From an uncultured Collinsella sp. (lineage in GTDB: Bacteria > Actinomycetota > Coriobacteriia > Coriobacteriales > Coriobacteriaceae), in NCBI GenBank assembly GCA_900752275.1, contig CAADUS010000023.1, positions 1 through 11,350 on the forward strand: a DNA stretch of 11,350 nt, given 5' to 3'. The first letter of the stretch is position 1; each line of letters begins with the position of its first letter. The position numbers and the translations under genes are program-made. Shown here piece after piece: positions 6,034 through 11,350 of this stretch. The notes under the pieces were generated by a model, which worked only from the letters and a program-made list of their open reading frames with translations, was not told the DNA's origin and did no database searches.

Positions 6034-7296
6034 CTACAACACGGCGCCCTCGGGCAGGTCGACGCGAACAACGTCCACGACATCTCCCGCCTTGAGCTCG
6101 CACGGCCCTTCGTCAATGCACAGCAGGCAGTTCGCACGCTGCATAGTTCCAAGCAGCGCCGAATTCTGCGTCTTAGCCTCGGTCACCAACAACTCACCGG
6201 TCTCGGGGTCGCGCAAAACCGTGGCGCGATCGAAGAAGCGGCGATGCTGTCGCTTGTTCACGCCGTGTGTGAGCGTCGCCTGCTGCACGGGACGCGCACC
6301 CTCGGCAAAGCCGCGCATCTTGCGAATCGCTGGGCGGGCGAGCATCTCAAAGCCCACATACGCCGCGGCAGGATTGCCTGAAAGTCCCAGGTAGGGCTTA
6401 CCCCCGAGCAAGCCAAACGTGATGGCCTTGCCCGGACGCATCGAGATGCGGTCAAACAGCACCTCGCCCTCGCGCCGGACGAGCGCCGTCACGAAATCGT
6501 AATCACCCGCCGAGGCGCCACCGCTCGTAATGACAAAATCGCACTCCTGCACGGCACGATGCACCAGCTCGGCAATCGCCTGCTCATCATCGGGCACAAT
6601 GCCGTAGAACACGGGCTCGGCTCCCGCATCGAGCGCCTCGGCCATCAGCGCTGAGGAGTTGGAATCGCGAATCTGACCGCGCGTCGGTACCTTGCTCGGT
6701 GCGACCAGTTCCGTGCCCAGCGAGATGATGCCCACACGTGGGACAGCGTGCACCTTCACGCTCGCGTATCCGGCACTTGCCAGCAAGCCGGCGCCCGCCG
6801 GAGTCACAACCTCGCCAGCACGCATCACGACGTCGCCGGCATGGGCCTCCTCGGCGGCAGAGCGAACGTTCTCCCCCACCTTGGCCGGCGCCGAAAACCT
6901 CACACGCGAGCCCTCGTTGCCGTCACCGTCGAGCACATCGACGATCTCGTACTTCACCACGGCATCGGCACCCTCGGGCACCGGCGCGCCCGTCATGATG
7001 CGGACCGTCTCGCCCGCGCCGATTGCGTCCCCAAACACATGACCCGCGGCCTCATGTCCGATAACATCGAGCGTCACCGGCGCCTCGCCAGATGCCTGCG
7101 CCAAGTCCGCCGAGCGCACGGCATATCCGTCCATAGCGCTGTTGGCAAACGGCGAGATGTCGATATCGGCCACCGCGTCCTCGGCCAAGGGAAGACCGGC
7201 GGCCTGCCACACGGGAATCTCGACGAGATCGGTCGGAGCAACGTGCGACAGGACAATCGACTGTGCGTCATCCAGCGGAATGAGTTTCTCTGCCAT
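6034..7296 (-). CDS. moeA: Molybdopterin molybdenumtransferase MoeA
   Basis: A 420-residue cytoplasmic enzyme that inserts molybdate into adenylated molybdopterin to make the active cofactor. Family motifs are SAMDGYAVRS (53-62), the RIMTGAPVPEGAD block (99-111), SLGTEL (192-197, in place of the usual S-T-G-D-E-L), DSNSSAL (211-217), TSGGASAGDYDF (257-268), MRPGK (286-290) and GLSGNP (304-309). The length is normal for a single-domain-set MoeA with no extra C-terminal binding-protein domain. The ATG at 7296 has AGAGG five bases upstream; the GTG two codons earlier would sit on that site. It is the first gene of a two-gene operon with mogA, divergent from the CLC gene. Confidence 0.95.
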   Translation of the reverse strand: MAEKLIPLDDAQSIVLSHVAPTDLVEIPVWQAAGLPLAEDAVADIDISPFANSAMDGYAVRSADLAQASGEAPVTLDVIGHEAAGHVFGDAIGAGETVRIMTGAPVPEGADAVVKYEIVDVLDGDGNEGSRVRFSAPAKVGENVRSAAEEAHAGDVVMRAGEVVTPAGAGLLASAGYASVKVHAVPRVGIISLGTELVAPSKVPTRGQIRDSNSSALMAEALDAGAEPVFYGIVPDDEQAIAELVHRAVQECDFVITSGGASAGDYDFVTALVRREGEVLFDRISMRPGKAITFGLLGGKPYLGLSGNPAAAYVGFEMLARPAIRKMRGFAEGARPVQQATLTHGVNKRQHRRFFDRATVLRDPETGELLVTEAKTQNSALLGTMQRANCLLCIDEGPCELKAGDVVDVVRVDLPEGAVL

Positions 7297-7353
7297 ATGC
7301 ACCTCTTAATGCCACGGCGCACAACAGGGGCGCCGATTCTTTATGCTTGTCTC

Positions 7354-7361
7354 AGTATAAT
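7354..7361. promoter_or_regulatory. Overlapping divergent -10 elements between moeA and the CLC gene
   Basis: AGTATAAT reads as TATAAT (7356-7361) on the plus strand and as TATACT (7359-7354) on the minus strand. The minus reading would start moeA transcription about 50 bases before its ATG. Neither direction has a convincing -35. Confidence 0.3.
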
Positions 7362-7471
7362 CCCCCGTCGCACGACCGCGACTCGGCCTGTACCCGCAAA
7401 TACACCTGTCGGTTGCAGGCCGCGAAACAGAATGGAAACCAACCCACCGGCTCGTCGCGTTTACCGCGTTC

Positions 7472-7477
7472 TATAAT
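7472..7477 (+). promoter_or_regulatory. -10 element upstream of the CLC gene
   Basis: A perfect TATAAT lies 29 bases before the CLC start codon, giving a short leader of about 23 bases that holds only the ribosome site. No good -35 is present, so an activator or another start site may be used. Confidence 0.35.
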
Positions 7478-7506
7478 GCTTGCGTTGCAACCTAAAAGAG
7501 GAACGT

Positions 7507-8928
7507 ATGGCTCATAACGACAAACCCGAAAGCGCAAACGAGGCTCAGGATCATTCCCAGCCGCTCGACGACGGCGGCTTTTTCTCCCTGAACGACGTCA
7601 TCATGGCAGGCAGGCATCAGCTCACCCGCTCCGAGCAGCTCTTGGCTGCCGACACGCGCCGCAACGCCCGCAACCTACTCGCGAGCGCCAAGTTGCTCGT
7701 ACTCGTCGTCATCGTCTCGCTCGCCATGGGCGTCGCCGCTTGGGCGTTTTTGGCCTCGTTGAATATCGCCACCGACTATCGCGAACACCATGCGTGGATT
7801 TACGCACTGCTTCCCGTTGTGGGCGTTGCCACCGCATGGGTGTACAAAAACCACGGTCTTGCCGCCAAACGCGGTAACAACCTGGTCATCGACTCCGCTC
7901 TGGGCACACGCCTCATCCATATGCGCATGGCCGTCCTCACCTTCGTCTGCTCCACGCTCACGCACCTAACGGGTGGATCGGCCGGTCGCGAGGGAGCCGC
8001 GGTTCAGATTGGCGGCACCATCGCCAGCAACATCTCGAGCCTCGCCCACCTCAAAAAGCATGATCACCACGACCTCATGCTCGCCGGCATCTCGTCGGCC
8101 TTTGGCGCCGTATTCGGCTCGCCCCTTGCCGGAGCTTTCTTTGGCATGGAGATGTGCTTTATCGGCAAGATCGACTACACCGCGGGCATCTACTGCTTAG
8201 TCGCCTCGTTTACCGGCTACTTCACATCACTCGCCCTGGGTACCGAGTACGAGGCGAATGTCATCGCCAGCGTTCCCGCCATGACGCCCAAGACAGTCGT
8301 CATCGTTGTTATCAGCGCCATCATCTTCGGTCTGACGGCACGCCTCTTTGCCTGGTCGGTTCGAACCGTCAAGAGCCTGTACGGTCGCTTTATCACCAAT
8401 TACCTCGTTCGCGCACTTATAGGCGCACTCGTGGTTTTGGCCACCTATGCCCTCCTCGACGCCTGGGACTACGCCGGCCTTTCCACGTGGCTTTCCGGCG
8501 CCGGATTTGCCGGCAACACCACCCTGGCGGACGCAGTCATCAAGTTGGTCGTCACAGCGCTCACCCTGGGCGCCGGCTTCCAAGGCGGCGAGGTCACGCC
8601 CCTGTTTGGTATCGGTGCGGCGCTCGGCGGCTGGATAGGTTGCCTCGTCGGAATCGATCCCAGCTTTCTGGCAGCTCTCGGCATGCTCGGCGTGTTCTGC
8701 GCCGGCCTTAACGTGCCCATCACCACCTGTATGATGGCCATCGACCTGTTCCACGGCACGGCAGCCGGGTTCTTTGTCATCGTGGCCTTTATCAGCTACC
8801 TAACCGCCGGACACCGCGGCGTGTACCCCGCCCAGCGCATCATCTCGCCCAAGCGCCGTTCACTTATTGTGGATGAGGGCGGTACGGTAGCGGATGCTAT
8901 CGAGCGCCACAACGACCTGATAGAGTAG
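7507..8928 (+). CDS. CLC-family anion transporter, probable fluoride/proton antiporter subclass (CLC-F)
   Basis: A 473-residue polytopic membrane protein with a soluble N-terminus of about 60 residues. CLC signatures are GSAGREGAAVQIGG, in which Glu162 is the gating/proton glutamate, GSPLAGAFFGMEM (204-216) and GGEVTPLFGIGA (360-371). Instead of the chloride-type GSGIP filter, the protein has RGNNLV (122-127). As I recall, fluoride-selective CLC-F proteins have Met or Asn at this filter position and carry the G-G-E-V-T-P motif, and both fit here. Established knowledge says CLC-F exports fluoride in exchange for protons and is often under a fluoride riboswitch, but none is visible. The ATG at 7507 follows AGAGG at five bases. 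The CLC fold is certain; fluoride selectivity is inferred. Confidence 0.9.
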   Translation: MAHNDKPESANEAQDHSQPLDDGGFFSLNDVIMAGRHQLTRSEQLLAADTRRNARNLLASAKLLVLVVIVSLAMGVAAWAFLASLNIATDYREHHAWIYALLPVVGVATAWVYKNHGLAAKRGNNLVIDSALGTRLIHMRMAVLTFVCSTLTHLTGGSAGREGAAVQIGGTIASNISSLAHLKKHDHHDLMLAGISSAFGAVFGSPLAGAFFGMEMCFIGKIDYTAGIYCLVASFTGYFTSLALGTEYEANVIASVPAMTPKTVVIVVISAIIFGLTARLFAWSVRTVKSLYGRFITNYLVRALIGALVVLATYALLDAWDYAGLSTWLSGAGFAGNTTLADAVIKLVVTALTLGAGFQGGEVTPLFGIGAALGGWIGCLVGIDPSFLAALGMLGVFCAGLNVPITTCMMAIDLFHGTAAGFFVIVAFISYLTAGHRGVYPAQRIISPKRRSLIVDEGGTVADAIERHNDLIE

Positions 8929-9015
8929 ACGTTAGTATTCGCCGTGCAGCCACAATCGGGGGCAATTCGACCTGAGCGCGACCGCACCGTCACGTCATAC
9001 GCCGGGAGTCGTTCC

Positions 9016-9978
9016 ATGCACGCAACTGATTTTGGTCGCACGCTCATCATCGCCAACCCAGCCGCCCAGTCGGGTGCGGCGCGCGAAGTTGCCGAGCGCT
9101 TGCAGCGCTTTTTGGACATGACCGCGAGCGCATCCCAGTTTGACCTGGTGCTGACCGAGCGCATGGGACACGCCAAGGAGCTGGCCGCGCAGGCCCAGGG
9201 CTATCGCACCGTTATCGCCCTTGGCGGCGACGGCGTGATTCACGAGGTCGTCAACGGGCTTATGACACAGGATGAGGCGGTCCGGCCCGCTCTTGCCGTC
9301 CTGCCCGTAGGCTCCGGCAACGATTTTGCCCAAACGCTCGGTATCGATGATTTCTCCGGTAAGGATTTTGGCGCGCTGCTCACCTGCGAGCTGCAGCGTC
9401 AGGACATCGGGCGCATTCGCTCATGGAACCCCGCAAACGGTATCGGCGAGGCTTCCGTTGAGTACTACGACCAGACGCTTTCGGTCGGCATCGATGCCGC
9501 CATCGGCCTGGGCACCACCGAGCTGCGCAAAAAGACCGGCTTGACGGGCGCGCCGCTCTACACCCTTTCGGGATTTGAGCAGTTTGGCCTGCGCTATCGC
9601 AACTACCCCATGACAGTCAGCTTTGACGGGGCGCCCGCCGAGCGCGTGAGGGCGACCATCATGGCGATTCAGCTGGGCCCCACGTATGGCTCGGGCTATC
9701 GCATCTGTCCCGATGCCGACCCCTGCGACGGCATACTCGACGTCTGCTACGCCTGCGGCCCCGTCCCTCGTGCGGTCGCGCTTCCCATGTTCCTTTCGGC
9801 CAAAGATGGCCACCACACCAAGCTGCCACCGGTTCGCATGCGCCACTGCCGCCATGCCGAGCTCACTTTTGAGGAGCCAGACTACCCCATCCAAGCCGAC
9901 GGCGAGCCCATCGTCGCCTCGCGCATCGAGGTCGACATCCTCGCCGGCGCCCTCCATGTCTGGCGCCCCACCCGCTAA
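9016..9978 (+). CDS. Diacylglycerol kinase-family lipid kinase (DagK/YegS-like)
   Basis: A 320-residue cytoplasmic, probably membrane-associated kinase that transfers phosphate from ATP to diacylglycerol or a related lipid. Motifs are the start IIANPAAQSG (11-20), the nucleotide loop ALGGDGVIHEVVNGL (68-82), LPVGSGNDFA (96-105), the region DADPCDGILDV (233-243) and the C-terminal QADGEP (293-298), which carries family-typical acidic residues. The length is normal. The ATG at 9016 follows GGGAG at seven bases; a GTG at 8944 in the same frame lacks a site and adds a low-complexity stretch. It lies 87 bases after the CLC stop on the same strand and may be co-transcribed. The exact lipid cannot be told from sequence; recycling diacylglycerol from cell-envelope lipid use is the usual role. 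Confidence 0.9.
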   Translation: MHATDFGRTLIIANPAAQSGAAREVAERLQRFLDMTASASQFDLVLTERMGHAKELAAQAQGYRTVIALGGDGVIHEVVNGLMTQDEAVRPALAVLPVGSGNDFAQTLGIDDFSGKDFGALLTCELQRQDIGRIRSWNPANGIGEASVEYYDQTLSVGIDAAIGLGTTELRKKTGLTGAPLYTLSGFEQFGLRYRNYPMTVSFDGAPAERVRATIMAIQLGPTYGSGYRICPDADPCDGILDVCYACGPVPRAVALPMFLSAKDGHHTKLPPVRMRHCRHAELTFEEPDYPIQADGEPIVASRIEVDILAGALHVWRPTR

Positions 9979-9985
9979 CCCCACC

Positions 9986-10056
9986 TAAGTTGCGGTGAAA
10001 TAGGGACTGTTTATGCATCTAAAGCCGCAAAACAGTCCCTATTTCACCGCAACTTA
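9986..10056. repeat. Large perfect inverted repeat (27-bp arms, 17-base loop)
   Basis: Arms 9986-10012 and 10030-10056 are exactly complementary over 27 bp; the core reads ATAGGGACTGTTT and its complement. The repeat fills the gap between convergent dagK and the rescue-factor gene, starting seven bases after the dagK stop and ending eight bases before the other stop. Neither side has a U-tract, so it is not a canonical intrinsic terminator, though such a stem could still stop transcription or protect 3' ends. It shares ACAGTCCCT with the palindrome at 10471-10501. Confidence 0.95.
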
Positions 10057-10064
10057 TGAGGAAG

Positions 10065-10445
10065 CTATTCGTCGCTGCCCGGCTTGCGACGGTTGGCCTT
10101 TTTAATGGCGTTGAAGTGCTTGTCATTGAGCCTGCGCTGGCGAGAGCGCTGAGGCACCTTGGTCTTTACGCGTCGACGCGGTGGACGCCCGCGACGCTCA
10201 AGCTCAGCGCGCAGCTTACGCAGGCAGCTGCTACGGTTTTGGAACTGACTGCGGCTCTCGCGCGCCGTCACGGTAATCCCCGTGGGCCCATGCTTCATGC
10301 GCACCGCCGAGTCCGTCGTGTTGACGCCCTGTCCGCCCGGGCCCGTCGCGCGAAACACCTGAACCTCGCAATCGCGTGCCAACTCCTCGACCGACATCTC
10401 GGCATAGTGCGCATACTCACGCCATCCCATCTTGTTCTCATCCAT
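10065..10445 (-). CDS. Stand-alone RF-1-domain (GGQ) protein, ArfB-like ribosome-rescue factor
   Basis: A 126-residue protein consisting of the peptidyl-tRNA-hydrolysing domain of class I release factors and a basic tail. FRATGPGGQGVNTTDSAVRM (31-50) carries the catalytic GGQ (37-39) and the RF1-like VNTTDSAV. The codon-reading domain of RF1/RF2 is absent. The C-terminal 35 residues are rich in Arg and Lys, with the RRL-x2-K spacing seen in ArfB/YaeJ tails that enter the empty mRNA channel of stalled ribosomes. The likely role is release of stalled peptides on non-stop ribosomes. The ATG at 10445 follows GGGAGG at seven bases. Palindromes lie on both sides. PrfH is an alternative, but no RtcB partner is nearby. 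Confidence 0.85.
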   Translation of the reverse strand: MDENKMGWREYAHYAEMSVEELARDCEVQVFRATGPGGQGVNTTDSAVRMKHGPTGITVTARESRSQFQNRSSCLRKLRAELERRGRPPRRRVKTKVPQRSRQRRLNDKHFNAIKKANRRKPGSDE

Positions 10446-10465
10446 ATCAACACCTCCCCTCATAC

Positions 10466-10501
10466 AAAAAATGTGACAAAGGGACAGTCCCTTTGTCACA
10501 T
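10466..10501 (-). terminator. 31-bp perfect palindrome followed by a U-tract, between xpt and the rescue factor
   Basis: Arms 10471-10485 and 10487-10501 are exactly complementary (15 bp) around one central A at 10486, with core GGGACAGTCCC. On the minus strand the palindrome is followed by six T residues (10471-10466, the first being part of the arm), so it would act as an intrinsic terminator 28 bases after the xpt stop. The short distance to the next gene (ATG at 10445) implies that gene needs another promoter or read-through. It resembles a dispersed palindromic repeat rather than a unique terminator. Confidence 0.75.
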
Positions 10502-10528
10502 CGCATACCAATCGCTTGTGTTGCGCAC

Positions 10529-11107
10529 TTAGGCGAAGGTGATCTCGCCGGTCTCGCAGTCCATATCGGCGATACGGGCCAGGCTCTCGACGCGGAAGCC
10601 GCGCTCGCGGAGCTTATCGCCACCGCCCTGGAAGCCCTTCTCCACCGCAATCCCAATACCGGATACCTCGGCACCCGCAGCCTCGCAGATCTTGATAAGA
10701 CCCTCGAGCGCGCAGCCGTTGGCCAGGAAGTCGTCGATAATCAGGACCTTGTCGCCCTCGGACAGGAAGCGCTTGCCAACGATGACCGGGTACTCCTTCT
10801 GCTTGGTAAAGGAGTAGATGGTCGTGGCATACTGCTCGCCGTCGAGGTTGATGGACTGCGCCTTCTTGGCAAAGACAACCGGCACGCCGCCAAAATGCTG
10901 GGCCGCGATGCAAGCCATGCCAATGCCCGAAGCCTCGATCGTCAGGATCTTGTTGATCTCGACACCCTCGAACAGACGGGCCCACTCGGCGCCCATGTGG
11001 TCGAACAGTTCAACGTCGCACTGGTGGTTGAGGAAGGCATCAACCTTAAGGACGTTACCGGCCTTTACGATGCCGTCATGGCGAATACGATCCTCAAGCT
11101 CCTGCAT
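10529..11107 (-). CDS. xpt: Xanthine phosphoribosyltransferase
   Basis: A 192-residue cytoplasmic salvage enzyme that joins xanthine to PRPP to give XMP. It lines up end to end with Bacillus Xpt from memory: LKVDAFLNHQ (20-29), TIEASGIG (56-63), PVVFAKK (76-82), YSFTKQ (98-103), the PRPP-binding loop VLIIDDFLANG (121-131) and RVESLARI (172-179). The length is normal. The ATG at 11107 follows AGGGG at about seven bases. No purine riboswitch or permease gene is visible immediately upstream; the gene on that side ends at 11265 and encodes a membrane protein. Residues for xanthine binding are not separately verified. Confidence 0.95.
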   Translation of the reverse strand: MQELEDRIRHDGIVKAGNVLKVDAFLNHQCDVELFDHMGAEWARLFEGVEINKILTIEASGIGMACIAAQHFGGVPVVFAKKAQSINLDGEQYATTIYSFTKQKEYPVIVGKRFLSEGDKVLIIDDFLANGCALEGLIKICEAAGAEVSGIGIAVEKGFQGGGDKLRERGFRVESLARIADMDCETGEITFA

Positions 11108-11162
11108 GGCGCAACCCCTTCTCGCGGCAACGATACCGCGCGATTAATAAACGTTGTTCGAT

Positions 11163-11171
11163 AGTCTACCA
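11163..11171 (-). promoter_or_regulatory. Extended -10 promoter candidate of xpt
   Basis: On the minus strand TGGTAGACT gives an extended -10 (TG, one base, TAGACT) about 55 bases before the xpt ATG, with a predicted start near 11156. The -35 region is GC-rich and unlike consensus. A short CAACG/CGTTG inverted repeat (11128-11132 and 11152-11156) lies in the leader. Confidence 0.4.
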
Positions 11172-11264
11172 CGGACCGACCCCCGCCCGCCCCACAAGCC
11201 GCATCGCACCACAAACCAGTCTTTTTGGGACGGCGCGAATCGTGGCAGACAGCCTCCCAACACG

Positions 11265-11350
11265 CTAATGGCGGGCGCGCATCTTCACCAAACGCACCAT
11301 GGCAAGCGCAAAGCCCACAGCGGCCACAGCCATCAACACATAGAACACCA
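11265..11350 (-). CDS. C-terminal end of a membrane protein, cut by the window edge
   Basis: On the minus strand an open frame enters from the right edge and stops at TAG 11267-11265. The visible 27 residues are one hydrophobic helix (VFYVLMAVAAVGFALAMV) followed by a basic tail ending KMRARH, as expected for the last transmembrane segment with a cytoplasmic end. It is co-directional with xpt and its stop is 157 bases before the xpt ATG. The family cannot be named from this fragment. Confidence 0.55.
   Translation of the reverse strand, partial: VFYVLMAVAAVGFALAMVRLVKMRARH

Noticed and set aside
7297..7506. Fluoride (crcB) riboswitch upstream of the CLC gene
   Set aside because: I looked for the conserved GATGG and CTCCT-type segments and saw none. 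A covariance-model scan would settle it.
9986..10501. CRISPR-like repeat pair
   Set aside because: Only two elements, of different length and sequence, separated by a gene and with no spacers. They are palindromic repeats.
11223..11262. Intrinsic terminator of the right-edge membrane gene
   Set aside because: TTGGGA/TCCCAA with a few inner pairs can form, but the T-run lies on the wrong side for transcription in either useful direction.
11108..11264. Purine riboswitch or PurR box upstream of xpt
   Set aside because: The three-way-junction landmarks are not visible. CGAACAA occurs near the -10 but only once and is a poor PurBox match.

Overview
The window is GC-rich, compactly coded bacterial DNA. 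The gene content is consistent with an anaerobic gut actinobacterium of the Coriobacteriia, possibly close to Collinsella: a double-cubane-cluster reductase, molybdate and molybdenum-cofactor genes, a xanthine phosphoribosyltransferase, and perfect palindromes with a GGGACWGTCCC-type core. The taxonomic call is an inference from style and content; no marker gene is present. I see no rRNA, tRNA, CRISPR array, insertion sequence or phage gene.

Layout. (1) At the left edge, on the minus strand, the first six codons of a gene follow a 427-aa YjiM-like 2-hydroxyacyl-CoA dehydratase/double-cubane-cluster reductase. A 427-nt non-coding stretch (1454-1880) precedes that reductase. It holds the modC terminator, two promoter candidates, an operator-like cluster of GTTGA/TCAAC repeats, a 22-codon leader ORF with a strong Shine-Dalgarno, and hairpins. 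(2) On the minus strand, modA-modB-modC encode a molybdate ABC importer; ModB carries an unusual signal peptide and an extracytoplasmic domain of about 185 residues. (3) On the minus strand, moeA-mogA encode the last steps of molybdenum-cofactor synthesis, with an intrinsic terminator separating them from modA. (4) On the plus strand, divergent from moeA, lie a CLC transporter with fluoride-subclass (CLC-F) motifs and then a diacylglycerol-kinase-family lipid kinase. (5) On the minus strand, a small GGQ-domain ribosome-rescue-type factor is bracketed by two large perfect palindromes. (6) On the minus strand lies xpt, and then the C-terminal end of a membrane protein at the right edge.

How it fits together. 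Blocks 2 and 3 form one molybdenum module: ModABC imports molybdate, MogA adenylates molybdopterin, and MoeA inserts molybdenum. The precursor genes (moaA, moaC, moaD, moaE) are not here and must lie elsewhere if the pathway is complete. The reductase of block 1 uses iron-sulfur chemistry and an ATP-driven activator rather than molybdenum, so its adjacency need not be functional. The least explained parts are the reductase leader, the ModB extracytoplasmic domain, and the palindrome-bracketed rescue factor.
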